Shown: positions 40,676 to 54,797, counted from the stretch's first letter. The stretch is 64,000 nucleotides of DNA from Sinotaia quadrata (GCA_028829895.1 CM054177.1:41270564-41334563), one strand, 5' to 3'. Translations and numbers: made by a program. Notes: generated by a model not told the origin, from the sequence alone.

Positions 40676-40844
40676 ATTCCAATAAAGAGACACATAAATA
40701 CAATTTAATAAAATATAATATAGTTTCTTTTTCTTGTTCTATATTACTACTACTTCCACTACTGTTACTAACGCAACAACTCATGAAATTATTATTATTA
40801 TCATTAGTTTTGAAAGACAGTAATTCTGTTAAGCTCTTGTATTA

Positions 40845-41258
40845 ACCTGCATTCTAGAGATTTGAAGAACACAGTCGAGATGTAAAGTATGTGTTTATTA
40901 ATCTGCATTTTAGAGATTTGAAGAAAACTATTACGATGTAACGTCTTTATGTTTATTAGCCTGAACTGTAGAGATTTGAAGAAAGCAATTGCGATGTAAC
41001 GTATATGTTTATTAATCTGAATTGTAGAGATTTGAAGAAAACAATTGTGATGTAACGTCTTTATGTTTATTAGCCTGAATTGTAGAGATTTGAAGAAAAC
41101 AATTACGATGTAACGTCTTTATGTTTATTAGCCTGAATTGTAGAGATTTGAAGAAAACAATTACGATGTAACGTCTTTATGTTTATTAGCCTGAATTGTA
41201 GAGATTTGAAGAAAGCAATTGCGATGTAACGTATATGTTTATTAACCTTCATTTTAGA
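40845..41258 (+). repeat. 58-bp minisatellite, ~7 copies
   Basis: Units contain gagatttgaagaaaacaatt and acgatgtaacgtctttatgt. Confidence 0.92.
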
Positions 41259-41261
41259 TAG

Positions 41262-41335
41262 AGAAAGGAAGGAAGGAAGGAAGGAACGGACGGAGGGAAA
41301 GGGAGTGAGTGAGTGAGTGAGTGAGTGAGTGAATA
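41262..41335 (+). repeat. (GAAG)n and (GAGT)n simple repeats
   Basis: Short purine-rich tetranucleotide runs. Confidence 0.9.
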
Positions 41336-41784
41336 AAAGAATAGGGCTGGGAACAACAACAGATGAATATTGAATAAATAAATATAATAAACAAACACCG
41401 TTTATTCTTTTTGTCTTTATTTCATTACCTTTCATAATGATTATTGTGCATAGTTTTATGTACACTAATTTCTTTTGAACTCGTTAGTTATTCTAAGTTC
41501 AGACATAAAAACAAATTGTTTTGGAACAGGAATATAACTCTTAGATTATCTAGTGCGCCCGAGATAAATTATATGTATTTATTAAATCTAGTTTTAAATT
41601 AAAAATTAAAACAAATAAACAAGCAAGTAACTAGTAATGAGAGTCTGTTTTTCAGAGCATACATCTCTGTCATCATTTCTTTTAAATGAGCTTTTTAATG
41701 TCAGTACACAAATTGTATGTATGTGAATGTAGCACACTATTTTCTGTTAATAGTACAGAGTGCACTCATCTCATTGTTTCCTAT

Positions 41785-41955
41785 ATATCCATCATTTATA
41801 TACCTCAGGTATGTCTCATTTATATACCCTCAGGTATGTATCTCACTTATATACTTCAGGTATGTCTCATTTATATACCTCAGGTATGTGTCTCACTTAT
41901 ATACCTCAGGTATGTCTCATTTATATACCTCAGATACATACCTCATTTATATACC
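41785..41955 (+). repeat. 26-bp minisatellite, ~7 copies
   Basis: Units contain atatacctcaggtatgtctc and atttat. Most include CAGGTATGT, a near-ideal splice-donor string. Confidence 0.88.
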
Positions 41956-42035
41956 TCTTCAATAAAATTGTTGATTTGGAATTTTTAAAGACACAATAAT
42001 AGTTCTTTTCTTTTATTTCACTGATATGGATTTGT

Positions 42036-42480
42036 ATTTTAGTCTTGGCCATTTGTATTTAGATCATATGTTCTTATTTTAGTACTTTGGTTGCCATTTT
42101 GTTTTAGATTATATGTTCTTGTTTTAGTACTTGGGTGGCTATTTGTATTTAGTTATTAGCTTTATGTTCTTGTTTTAGTACTTGGGTAGACATTTGCGTT
42201 TAGATCATAGATTTATGTTCTTGTATTAATACTTGAACATTTTTGTAAGTAGAGCATAGTCACACGCTGTTATATTTTTAGTATTTAGTTGCCTCTTTAT
42301 ATTTAGAACAAAGCTATGATTTATTTTAGTGTTTACGTTGCCTTTTTATTTTCATCATAGCTGTACTTCTTATTTTATTTTAATATTTAGGTGGCCTTTC
42401 GCATTTAGATCATTTATTTATGGTTTTATTGTCGTATCTACTAGGCCCTTTGCATTTAGATCATACGTATATGATTCTCA
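42036..42480 (+). repeat. Degenerate ~48-bp repeat, ~9 copies
   Basis: Recurring atgttcttgttttagtactt and catttgtatttagatcata-like halves with divergence. Confidence 0.75.
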
Positions 42481-42682
42481 GAGTAGTATGCACATACGTA
42501 CATATTTGTTTGTATTTCACTGCAGAGATGGGTATATTTTTTGTGCTTGTTTTCAAATTGCACACACTTGCAACAAGAGAAAGTTACAAGTACTAAAATA
42601 TATCTTGCAAATAAGTCGCTTTCCATGTTGTCTTGATAATGAAAACCATATATCTAACAAATAGTATACTTTCTATTTTACC

Positions 42683-43025
42683 ACAGGGCAATACAACTTT
42701 CAATATGATCTCGGGGCAATAAACTTTCTAAATAACCCCAGGGCAATAAAACTTTTTAGATAATCTCAGAGCAATAAACTTTCTATATAATTCCAGGGCA
42801 ATAAACTTTCAATATAATCTCAAGGCAATAAAACTTTCTATATAGCCACAGGGCAATAAACTTTCTGTATAACCCCAGGGCAATAAAACTTTCTATTTAA
42901 CCCAGGGCAGTGAACTTTCTATTTAACCCCAGGGCAATAAACATTCTAAATAACCCCAGGGTAATAAACTTTCTATATAACCCCAGGACAATAAACTTTC
43001 TATTTAACCCTGAGCAATAAAACCA
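42683..43025 (+). repeat. 27-28 bp minisatellite, ~12 copies
   Basis: Units contain aaccccagggcaataaaact and ttctat; single-base length variation. Confidence 0.92.
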
Positions 43026-46000
43026 GTTTCTGTAAATATTATAACATTTAATGGTAACTTTCGTATATATTTCTCGCGCCATGTCCGATTATGAGTGTAG
43101 CGCGTAAAGAGCAAATCAATTCCAATTACATACGGGCAACACAGCCAGTACTGAAATAATCTCGTTCTGGACTAAATACGTCATCATCATACATGTTTCT
43201 ATTTCTTATTTACAGTAATATACAAGGAACAAGAAGTTTATGAAAGCTCTATTTGTTAAATGACAGTATGTATTATATGTGTGTAAAGTATGTTTCTAAA
43301 CACAGTTACATAATGAGAGTACAGGTCAAATTATACATGAACAATGTGATATATTATCTGTTTTAGCTACACTATTAGAACACAAACATACGTGAAGTCC
43401 TTTGTGTTGTAAAGTTATTGTTTTCATAACGGAAGAAGGCATTAGAGATGTATCGTTCAGTGAAGCATAAACAAAGTTTGTGTTTGCATGTATGTGTGCG
43501 TATTTGTGCTTGCATATGCGTGGATGGGGAGAAGGGGGGGGGGGGGCGAGAATGTCATAGAGACTAGCGGCAGATATTTACATTATGAGTTATTATAAGC
43601 TATAAAATGCTAACGGTTGTGATGTGCACGATATTTCTTATAAAAATACGACAAATATCAATGTAAACATTACAATTGTAATCGTCGACAATGATGTAAT
43701 ACTCAAAACATTTGAGGAGAAGGGGGAGGACATTAAACAAACCCCCAAAGAATAAACAAATAAAGCAAATACGTATTATGAACATTGTCTTTTTAAACAC
43801 TCATTCAAACTAAATATATTTACATACATCATGTTACTGAATACCAATAGATGTGGCGTGCGCAGTTAACAGGGAGTTTGTTATTATTGGCTTACTCACT
43901 ATTCATTCCATTGCCTAAAATGATATACTTTGTTATTGTTTAAGTGGCTTTCAGACTGCAAACATCTGCTCAGTTATAGGAGTCATCTACGGCAGACAGG
44001 ATCTTGTAGCTGAGACTGTTAATTTAAGTGGGTGAAATTTCTACGATTTTTGCAAGTCCTGAAGCTCCAAACGTCAATTTAAGAGGATGCTTTCACAACT
44101 GAAAATAAATCTTGTGCAGTTTACTTTCGAATGCGCAATACTGTACTATTCCTGATCAAAGTCCCTTAATTTGAAACAATGAAGGGGAGAAATACTTATG
44201 GAAAGTTTGCACTGTATGTTTTTTGTAATTGAAATAGTGTAAGGAGGTTTTTGAATAGATTACAGATAACATAAGTTGCTTAGCTGGCATTATGTGTTTT
44301 CTCTTTACAGCAAAAAAAAAAGTAAAGCAAAACTTTTAAAAGGCAGACAAGTATCGAGCGCTTGCAATCAAAAATTAGTTTTAATAAAAACACATTCCAT
44401 AACTAAAGGCCATGCTTCTGTAAAAGAATAAAATACGATCCATTCATTTTCCCCTTATATGTCACGACATCTAAGGAGTTTGTTTGTCTTTTCCCCCACA
44501 GTACAAAGTTCTCAGATCTTATTCAGGACTTTCCGTAAACTTGAAACGTATTTTTGTACTCAATACGCCTCGCTTTCAGACCACGTGTCTTATCATTTCA
44601 CGCCCATCTTGTTTCCTGCCATTTGGACACAGCTTGAAGTCTACCCTGTCCAGCCATTTTCAACTCCACTTTGCATCTAAAGTTAATGTCCAGCTTTGCG
44701 AAATGTATCCTGCATTTTTATTTTTTATTTTTTTTATTGGGAGGGGGGGGGCACTGTCAAGCCACTGTGTTCATCTCTCAGCTATCAGAATAGCGTGTTG
44801 TGAGCATTTTCTGCTAACGGCTTCCATACTGCTTTAACCGTTGTTCGCTAGGCTGTACCCTCTTTTAAAGAAAATTGTGTCTTGTCATTTTACGTACTGA
44901 TAATTATGTCTTGTCATTGTACGGAGAGATAATTATGTCTCGTCATTTCATACATTCGAATTATTGTCCACCTTGTGGCAAAATGTTACACTGCACACGC
45001 GTCTCACTTCGCAGTGTTGAACTCTATATTTCGACCCATTATGTACTCCCAGCACTGGTTTGGTGACTATCATTTCAACATTAGTTACGATGAAAATACT
45101 GAGTTTATCTTATTAAAATAATGTCTCAACATGGCTGGAGTTCCAGTAACTCTGGTCTTGCATTGGCAATGCATACTTTTCAAAACGGATATCACTCTTT
45201 TTCTCATTTAATAAGCCACGATTTCAAGCTGAGTGCTTTGGAAAAAAGTAATCCACAGTGCATTCATTTTTTTTTTGTCTTTCTAATGTATATATTTGCT
45301 ACTTTATTTATATATTTGTTTCTTAGGGACTTGTATATGTTGTTTTATAGGTTGTCTATGTTAAACAATATTAAAACATATATTAAACTGTACAACGATA
45401 TTATAACAGCAGACGATACGACCAAACACTTAACTTTCCCTGTCTTCGAGCAAGGCTCTTTCCAAAGAAATTCTGCGATGAGTACAAAGATGAACGATCG
45501 TGTTCCCCTGAATGTCAAGCAAGACTAATGCAGTTGGGAAAAAAATCAGTTGTTCATATTCGTGCGCACACACACAAACGCATATACATAAGTCAATGTA
45601 GCACGCCAACTAGATCACCATTAAGGCACAGGTCCTGTCTAAATAGCGTCCGATGGCCTAGTACATCGCGTTCCCCCCCCCCCCGCCCACTTGTGAAATA
45701 TAATTGTCATTATCAGAAAAGAGGGCACACAGCTTTCTTTCTTGTCTAAGCCATCAGTTAATGAGAATACATAATTCGCTCAGATGAGTCAATAAATCAC
45801 GAATTCACTCCTGGCAAATATTTACATCCAACAACTCTGAGCAAATTAGGTGAAGAAATAACGGGCATGAATGTTCGTATTAATTAATGACGCGCATATT
45901 CAGCTACAACTAAGGGCGTAATAATGTGTACACACACCAGTCCCCAGGAATGGACTGATATTCCTGTTGCAGTAAGTCTGATATCACAATTTACGTCTAA

Positions 46001-46525
46001 CTTTCAAAAACAACAAATATTTTTAGTCCTACGTGTAGTGTAAATGAGCACTCCACTTTAAATAGAGGCTATTTCTAAACACACACTATGTAAACGGCTC
46101 ATTTACATGCATTGAACTACGCCAACCATAACGCTGTAGTCAAAATAGCAAACCAGTATCACTACAGACTATTTTAGCACAAACACTATGTAAAGGTCTC
46201 ATTCATAAACAACAATTTCACCCCTAATAATGGTGTATTGAAATTAGCACTCCAATACAGACTGTTTTAAAACAAACAACAAATAAAGGGTTTATTCATG
46301 TACATTCTCTACATCATTAGCTACCGTTGTAGTCAAAGGTTTTCAATCGGTTTGGGGTGAGTGTCTCCATGTGAATTGAAATGTGATATCTGACAGGAAT
46401 AATTTGTTTCTTGTTAAAACGTCAATAGATTTCAGAGGTCCGCATCTTATGAACCCATCAAAACTGAGAGGGATTAATTGTTTCCAGAGGATATAGCAAA
46501 TGGATGAACGCTAAAGTAAACGCAT
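43026..46525. other. Intergenic DNA, no gene seen
   Basis: Mostly unique sequence with homopolymer G/C runs (about 43527-43547 and 45668-45683) and a weak repeat of tgtcttgtcatt near 44878-44955. Open frames up to 135 codons have no recognised domain or splice context. Confidence 0.4.
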
Positions 46526-46529
46526 CAAT

Positions 46530-46537
46530 CTATCAAC

Positions 46538-46575
<38 letters not shown>

Positions 46576-46600
46576 CTCTATCTCTCTCTATATATACATC
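46530..46600 (+). repeat. (CAAT)n then (CTAT)-type simple repeat
   Basis: Tetranucleotide run with a short CT/TA tail. Confidence 0.9.
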
Positions 46601-47660
46601 AATGTTATCAAATGCATTTATGAACACATATATAAAGTATATGAGAAAAAATACGTGTCATATATAAAACGATCAATTTAAAATCCTGTTACAGTTATTA
46701 TGCCATTGGCACGGATAAATAAGTCAGGATTCAGTTTTCAAACATTTCACATCAAGATACAATCAATACATAACAATTTTGTTCAAAACATAACATAGCT
46801 GTGCATCTCTCTGTCTCTCTTTCTCTCTCTCTATCTCTCTCTGAGGTAACATAACCTGGTCAAAAACAGATGGGTGGGCAGAACGCTAAATATGTATATT
46901 GCACCATCCCTAAACGAACTCAGCAACGAAACACTTCACTACAGTAAAAGTTAAACAACGTAAGCAAGCATTATAGAGATAGTTTTCGAGAACCTATTGA
47001 CACGAACCGATTTATTTTACTTCAATTTTCTCCTAATTTGTTCAGCCTAAAATAAGAAGCATATGAAATTAGTATACAATTCGACTTTCGCCTAAGTTGC
47101 AGTTTGTGGTGGAAACGTTAGTATTTATCTCGATATTGAAAGGAAATAATTACTGACCATTGACGATGCACGTACCCCACCACCACCACCACCACCACTA
47201 CACACGCACATTCGCGCGCGCGCACACAATATTCGTTTCAGAATTAAAATGGATTCATGTTTTTTGAAAACGTATAAACTAAGAACAGGCACACATACCT
47301 CAAAAACAAGGAGCACACAAGTTGCTTAAATTTCTATATTTCAAGTGGTTACTGTAGCTTATGGCTACTGATTCCTATATTTTAAGGGACTATTTAATAA
47401 TCTTCTATCAAATCTTCGAATGTCGAGATTGTTTTCACTCAAATATCAAAAGATGCATTATGCGTCATAGGCCATGAGTCTCAATGAGAATACAGACTGC
47501 ATCTTTCTCTAATGAACATTTTCTGACTAGGAGACAGACTCACTATCTTAGGACATTATATCCGACTATGACCTATATGATAGGCAGCGCGTCCACATGG
47601 ATCTGTAAATATAATTGTATTACACGTCTTTATTTGTGCATATTTGCAAGTCTGCTTGTA
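46601..47660. other. Intergenic DNA, no gene seen
   Basis: Contains a CT-rich patch (46806-46845), a CAC run and a short alternating CG run (47177-47228). Confidence 0.4.
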
Positions 47661-47662
47661 AC

Positions 47663-47663
<1 letters not shown>

Positions 47664-47698
<35 letters not shown>

Positions 47699-47713
47699 AG
47701 AGAGAGAGGGAGA

Positions 47714-47754
<41 letters not shown>
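47664..47754 (+). repeat. (GA)n microsatellite
   Basis: GA run with GGGA interruptions. Confidence 0.97.
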
Positions 47755-48885
47755 GCACGATTTCTGTGATGTCTTGCAAGTTGCACTGTCTGAAAATGAC
47801 AGCGAAAAACATTTCGCTCGAATGAGTCAGAAATACACCTGAGTAATGTTCGTCTATGTCCGCTCTCTTCAAACGCAGAATACAGACAGCCACAAACATC
47901 AGTAGTCAGCCATTCAGAAGTTTTTGTAGTCCTTACTACCAATGATGCACTTGTAGCTGTAGTCTGTTTGTCGCTTTGTGCTTAGTGTTAAGTAGCGCGG
48001 GTTGGGATAACTGACCCGTATGTGTTGAGAGTTAGTGTTCCTAAGGGAGGGAGGCTACACTCGAGGTCCAAGAAAACCGAGTTCATTTTAGTAATTAAGA
48101 AATTTGACAGCTTGTTTACTATCCGGGATATCTTTTATCGATGATCCAATGCTTACTGTAGGACTGTCGAAGCTTTTCATGTTGCGTCATATAAATGCTT
48201 CGTACTTAACAAAAATTTAATTTCAAAATACCGGAAAGATGCTTACAATTTTCATTTTCAACACACAAGACGTGGCCCCGCTTTTCAAGTCTGAAGGACA
48301 TATTATATTGTGAACTGCCTTAAAGTTATGCTTTGGATCCATGTATAGGGCTGCAGTTGTATAATGACACATTACATTTATAAAAAAAATAACGGGTAAA
48401 TCCGAACAGCCCTGCCTAGATTTCTGCCAGATGCATCATAACAGGAAGTTGACCATTTTTACAAGATCAACACGTTCACGATGAGACACAAAGTAAGCTT
48501 ACATGTGGGCCAGCAGGGAATGGGCTGGAGGAGAAGGGGGAAATGTCCTAATCGGATTTACTTCCGATTACTTACTTCCTGTTTGCTTCCTATAAAAACG
48601 GATTAGCTGATATACGCATTGAGAGTTAATGTTCAGGAGAAAAACAAATTGAATCCGGATGGACTAGAAGCAACTTCTACATCCTTACCATGGTTTTCTA
48701 TTTATTTTTTTCTCCTCGAATTCCATATGTCGGCTGGAGCATTTAAACAGGCAGATGTTTTACGGAAATGTTTCCGCTGTTGTCAAACTCTTTTTGTGTT
48801 TTTTTCCCCGGGGAAGGGGGAGGTGGGTCACAAAAATATCTTCACTAATTGCCAGTCGTCTCTAGCAAACTATAGTAGTTGAATT
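47755..48885. other. Intergenic DNA, no gene seen
   Basis: Unique sequence; an 87-codon open frame at 48619-48882 is unsupported. Confidence 0.4.
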
Positions 48886-48888
48886 AAG

Positions 48889-49198
<310 letters not shown>

Positions 49199-49200
<2 letters not shown>

Positions 49201-50190
49201 CGTCTCCGTCTCGTGACCAGGTCTCGCTCTTTCTCTCACTCTTTCTCTCACACTAGCAGTGCTATGACATATAAAGTGATCTCATTTCCTTCTTCAATTT
49301 TCTTCTCCTGTACGTTGAATCCCTCTCACACATGAAGCGTACAGCAATGTGGTGTTCGATATATAATCTTCGCTGTCCACCCCCCTCCCTCTCCACCAAT
49401 ACTAGTGAGTGAAGTATCCGTTAGGAAGTGTCTGCGCAACTGGACAGAATGATTTGTGCCTAGGTGATCAACATAAATCCCTGTTAGCGTGGAAAGAATA
49501 TCTTGAGAGTTATCTTTACCTTTTAACTCTAGTTCAAATTGGATACATATCCTCTTTTAACCCTCCAGTCAACTTGCTGTGTAGGTTTATCGGGCACCCC
49601 GCTGTCTTCCCCATATCTGTCCCAGCATTTGATCATGCATGTGTTGAATGCTACCTTAAACACTGTCATACACTGTGTAGTAAACATATTATTATTATTA
49701 TTATTATTATAAGTTAACGGTAAAATATACACTATACTCACATAAAGACACCCGTAAATAAAAGATATAATCAAGCCATTGATGCAATGTTGCAATATTC
49801 TAAAACTGAACACCTGAATGTACCTATCATACAAAATGACGTCAGTCGTGTTAGCACTGTGTACAAGGCACAAGTCCAACGTCGTTCACGGAATTTCGAT
49901 TACTAGGTCTGGCACTGTGAGGAACCAATGAACATGGCTGGCAGGAAGGCGATGGGGATGGCTAGTAGTCACACCAGTGCACATGCAGCTTGCAAACCTT
50001 CATTGAGAAACTTGAAGAGTGAAGTTATGCTGTGTCTCGCAGACTATACTGATCGAGGAAGTGAAGCATTTTTTTTTTTTTTTTTTTTTGTGGGGGAGAC
50101 TCCATCAGCTTACGTTGAGACCTAGTAAGAAGTTCTACAGACTATTTCCGTTCTTCCTCCACGCTTATGTAAACTTTAAATCCACAGTAT
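49199..50190. other. Intergenic DNA, no gene seen
   Basis: Includes an (ATT)n run at 49689-49711 and a run of about 20 T at 50070-50090. The T run could be the reverse A-tail of a short retroposon, but no SINE body was identified. Confidence 0.4.
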
Positions 50191-50195
50191 TTTAG

Positions 50196-50334
50196 AATTG
50201 TGCATGATCCCCAACTTTGTAACATCAAGGGAACTCTATTCCAACTACATTTAGGTCACGGACCACCAGATGTATAATGTTTTGGTTGCATACATACTGG
50301 ACAACGCACCATGGACCACAGGTTGGGAATCACT
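50196..50334 (+). mobile_element. Possible hAT-type non-autonomous relic
   Basis: The right end reads, in reverse complement, CAGTGATTCCCAACCTGTGG, typical of many hAT terminal inverted repeats. A weaker match (TGATCCCCAACTTTG) lies at the left. No 8-bp target duplication is preserved. Confidence 0.35.
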
Positions 50335-51245
50335 GATGTATACTACCCACTGTTTCTATGTGACCATTGCTTCAGTTTGCTTGCGGACGTTTGAGTCCGT
50401 GCCGTTGTAGTCTAATGTAATTATGCACTTTAGTACGCCTTGTGGGTGATAAAAGTGTCGATATCACATTCTATTTGTATGCCCAAGACTGAAGGTTAAA
50501 GGTTACAATTGTGAAAGGATGAACAGCATTTGCTCTGTAAGTAATGCTAATGGCAAACATAGTGATAATCAAGCAACAAATGCCGCTAAACATCTATATC
50601 TCACTGCCTATGGCATCGCACACGTGACAAATGCACGTTTTATTAACTGCACGTCGCACATATACTATGAAGCGCATGCCCTTGACTTAAGTCAATCTAC
50701 CTTTTATGTCACTGACACGAGTTTATGCATTCCGTTCTAATGGCTCTTGATCATTTGTTTTACTTTCCGGAGCAATGTGACTTTTCGCAGATTGGTTCCA
50801 GTTGTAAAGTTGTATCCGGTTGGATCACTGTTTAAGAAAAAGCTTAAAATAACTCATGGGGACGTTGTAGATCGGTTGTGCATAGGAAGCTAACGAGGTA
50901 TGCTGATGCTGCTCCCATTCAAGGCGGGAAAGAGAGGGGCGGTGCCGCCGTGCCGACCGGAAGGTTAAACATACTTGCCTGACAGGTCACTGTGGACATC
51001 GGGTACTTAGTATTCGGAGCCTCATCTGTCACGTGAACAGTCACAGAACTAGCGGTGTTTAGTCTGCTCTAGAAGTTTGGTTTTTTTTTTGCTCAGTGAG
51101 CATTAAAATTATATAGTATGGGGAACTCTCCCCAAGGCATTCTTTAAACTAAGCCGCCAAGCTGTACGAGACGGGACAGGAGAGAGATCAGATAGCACTG
51201 AAAATGTACAAGATTCTTATTCAGTAGTTTCTTTAAGATTGCGAT
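50335..51245. other. Intergenic DNA, no gene supported
   Basis: Unique and locally G+C-richer sequence (50880-51060). A 16-bp near-match to the U1 snRNA 5' end at 50971 is not followed by U1 sequence. Confidence 0.4.
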
Positions 51246-51247
51246 TT

Positions 51248-51400
51248 TGCGTACAGTATGCACCGGATAATGAGTACCATATGTACCGGATAATGAATGT
51301 CATGTATGCTGGATATTTAGTACCACATGTATATACCGGGTAATGAATATCATATATACGGATAATGAATACCATATATACCGGTCAAAGATTACCATTA
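51248..51400 (+). repeat. ~25-bp degenerate minisatellite, ~6 copies
   Basis: Recurring accggataatgaatacca / tatgt motif. Confidence 0.8.
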
Positions 51401-52010
51401 TGTACCAAATATTAAATTTGTAAATAGTCATCGTCAGATAAGCGCTGGAATTTTCGCACAAAATTTTCAACCAAAATAACGAAATTACATGCAGCTCACA
51501 CAGGAAACCCATGTCTAGTCGTCGGCTCTCCTACAGTAGAGTTTACTAAGAGTGCTACATAGTTGGCTGTCCGATCAATCGGGTCAGGTGCTCACGGAAG
51601 TAATATATGACATCACTCGGTAGCTCCAACCGGTGGGATTGCAAGTTGCAAACTCGATTTCATGTAATAACGTTGCTATCTCCTCCATTTGGTGAGATGA
51701 GTTGGAAATGAACACAGATGCACGGACCTGGCAAGCTAGCATCCTGCATCCTGCGCGCCATTCCTCAAGATATCGGGCTGGTCAGCGTCTGGGGTCAAAA
51801 TCCTGCAGCTCACAGCACCGGGCTGGACCAAGTCGCATACAGCACCAGCCAGCACCCTATCAGCAAGATACGCGGCTGGAACTTCTGCCAACATCCGCTA
51901 CTGCCGGATGATTGTGTGCCTGCAAGAAAAAGAAATAGGAAGAGCGCGGGTTAGGTCACCGATAATCTGAATGTGTTTGACAATCAATTCCTGGATCTGG
52001 GCATGCGTCA
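51401..52010. other. Intergenic DNA, G+C-richer, no gene supported
   Basis: Block 51700-51960 is G+C-rich with overlapping short open frames and no recognised domain. Confidence 0.35.
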
Positions 52011-52013
52011 CGT

Positions 52014-52245
52014 GCAGGTACTGAGAGCAGGCGTGAGATGTATGTGAAGTGGGGTGATGTAACTGAGAGCAGGCGTGAGATGTATGTGAAGTGGGGTGAT
52101 GTAACTGAGAGCAGGCGTGAGATGTATGTGAAGTGGGGTGATGTAACTGAGAGCAGGCGTGAGATGTATGTGAAGTGGGGTGATGTTACTGACAGAAGGC
52201 GTCTGATGTATGTGAACTGGGATGATGTTACTGACAGCATGTAAC
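52014..52245 (+). repeat. 42-bp minisatellite, ~5.5 copies
   Basis: Units contain gagagcaggcgtgagatgta and tgtgaagtggggtgatgt. The 42-bp period keeps frames open on both strands. Confidence 0.93.
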
Positions 52246-52520
52246 TGATACATTTGCATGGGAGGCATATTACTGACACAAGTAACTGGTATGATACATG
52301 CTGCCGACACAAGCAGCTTATTGTCTACGTGTTACAGACTGAAGTCATTAATCGGTTACATGCGCGTGACACAAGTAAATGATAGGCTACATGATAGTAA
52401 TACACGTAACTTATAGGTTACATGTAAATGACACAAGTAACTGATAAGTTAAAAGTTAGTGGCACAAGTAACTTAAAGACTACGTGCTATTGAGAGAAAT
52501 AACTATAGCTTACATTCTCA
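52232..52520 (+). repeat. Degenerate ~30-bp repeat
   Basis: Recurring gacacaagtaactgataggt-type motifs, with the last unit of the previous array grading into it. Confidence 0.65.
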
Positions 52521-54140
52521 TTTGAGGAATATTACATAGGGTACTGGTTTTTAGTTTGGGAGGGTTTCACCACATGACGGCAATCAGTCTTACCATTTGA
52601 TTCATGAATACAATTACTTTAATTTCACTACTTTAACTGAAATTTATCTTCAAATGTTTTGCACAGCTGAGAGTTATTACAAAAGTTACACACATCTAAA
52701 AACTAGTTCAAATGTTTTGCAGTGCTGGATGTTACTTCTTATGATTAGCCAGTACAATATGTCATTTGAGAATATTGTTAGCATTGTTAGACATACAAAA
52801 TAAATATCAAAGGTAAAATACATGAACAAACTGAAATGCACAGCATATTAAATATACTAATCCAAAAAAATAATAATCAATATAATCCTCAATAATGCAA
52901 ACATGGAATGATAAAGGCCACAATATGGCAGTGAAAATTAAAAGACCAAGATGTGTAGGAAACATTCACATAAAGAAAAAAAAATATGCACAGTGACATT
53001 TGTGGGTTTGTCTTTCTCTCTTTCTACACTCACGTAACAATATGCACAGTGACATTAGTGGGTTTTGTAGATGACGTTTGAGAAAATAGGTAGTATTGGA
53101 CCTATAGATATAGTTGACGAAATTCTTTATTGTAAAGAAAGAGAAATCAGTATAAATTCGATTATATAGATCTTTTCCAATAATATTTCCAATTATAATA
53201 AAGACACTGTTGTGTTAGCAGAGAGAAGTTTTCAGAAAGATAAAAGTTAAAACAAAATAAGCACTAACATGTTTGCTTTTAAATTGCAACAAAAAAAAAT
53301 AATTTTTAATTCATCGACTCATCCACCCCGCTATAGAGAGCGAAAATAAAGTAATATATATATATAATTTTAAATATTGCATTAATTTTAGTTGCTTTAC
53401 AACAATTGCATTCGAAGTCATGGCATTGCGAAAGAAACGTTTCATGTCAGATAGTGACGAACGTTAAACATTTGATTTCATCTGTCTGTCCGGAAAACTT
53501 CTTGTCTATCCACACATGGTGAAATCGTCCTTAATTTGATTTTCAAATCTCACTGTCCTTCTCCCAGAAAAAGTTGTAATGAAGGAAGCATAGAAAACTG
53601 AATCGAAATCAATGTCACTTGTCTAGGTATTGGTGCCAAGGTCAAGGGCAGTGCATTCACAAATTCTTATACACAGAAAGAACAGCGTGCAGTTTGCTTA
53701 TGTCTCCTTTGGGTGCGAATTATGTCCGTGATCAACAGCAGGGAATAATTCTAGAGCTTCTTACTCAGCCTGTCTGCTCTGGGCGTAAGGCAGGCCTAAC
53801 TTTCTCCGCTGGATCCGAGCAAAACGCGGGGTTTGGGTGGGGTGGTACATGGCCCGTGAGAGTCGCTCCCCTTGGAGCCGTCAGAGGAAGTAACCGTAAG
53901 TAGGCAGGCGTGCTACTCAACGTCCGTGTAAACACATCCCGCCGATAACTGGGGCTTTGTCTGTTCCATTATTAGATTACAACAGTACGCGGGTCTGAAA
54001 GTTGTCTTCACTTCTGCGGGTCTAGACTGGCGGGTGTGATTATTTGACAGATAACGGATGCCCAGAACAACTTGTGAAAGGCGTGAGGCGACGGTGCCGG
54101 AAATATGTGTGTACGTGTGTTCATGCGTGTGTATGTATGG
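52521..54140. other. Intergenic DNA, no gene supported
   Basis: A+T-rich to 53580, then a G+C-richer block (53620-54110) with a 94-codon open frame lacking recognised domains. Confidence 0.35.
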
Positions 54141-54141
54141 G

Positions 54142-54142
54142 C

Positions 54143-54180
<38 letters not shown>
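54142..54180 (+). repeat. (TG)n microsatellite
   Basis: Short TG run. Confidence 0.92.
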
Positions 54181-54695
54181 CGCGCAAGTATGATTAGGAA
54201 CCTAAAGGTTTAAAAGTCCAGTTCCATTCACCACACTCACGAGCAGTTTGTGGTGAAAAGAAAATTTGATTGGGGAAACAAGCCAGTAGAAATGTGTTAC
54301 CCCGGAGTTTTCATCGCTTATGAGTGATCTCCCTCTCACCTGAGATGGAAACCTCATGACTGCTTGATGTTATGACGTGTCGCATACCATTATGTGGACA
54401 ATAGAGATAAATAGAAATTCCTTTACTGTAAATTTGCAATGTTACGTGTCTCTTTGCACGTGGATTAATCCGTAAGTATTGCCACAGGTCAAATCAATAA
54501 TCGAAGGCCGTTGTCTTTTTCTTTCTTCATTTATCTAAGATACGAGTGTGTAATGTGTCAATTGCCCCAGAACGCCAATATTTCTAAAGATAACACGGAA
54601 TTCCCATTAAAAAAAAAAAATGAAGTGCGACAAATGCAGCTACAATATCGTAGACAAAGTGAGTGTAGGAAAACCAACACTTACTACACAGATGT
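54181..54695. other. Intergenic DNA, no gene seen
   Basis: Unique sequence. Confidence 0.35.
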
Positions 54696-54700
54696 CAGAT

Positions 54701-54797
54701 GGGATGTTAGCATCATGAAATAATAGGAAACTTGTACGTATATTATTAGTGGGGTGTTAGCATCATGAAATAACAGGAAACTTGTACGTATATCAGT
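54701..54797 (+). repeat. ~48-bp tandem duplication
   Basis: Two copies of a segment with tgttagcatcatgaaataa and ggaaacttgtacgtatat. Confidence 0.85.

Noticed and set aside
42683..43025. Regular direct repeats resembling a CRISPR array
   Set aside because: There are no unique spacers between repeats, the setting is a eukaryotic intron-containing genome, and no cas genes occur. It is a minisatellite.
50971..50986. U1 snRNA gene
   Set aside because: 14 of 16 bases match the U1 5' end, but the following sequence does not match any U1 stem-loop or Sm site.
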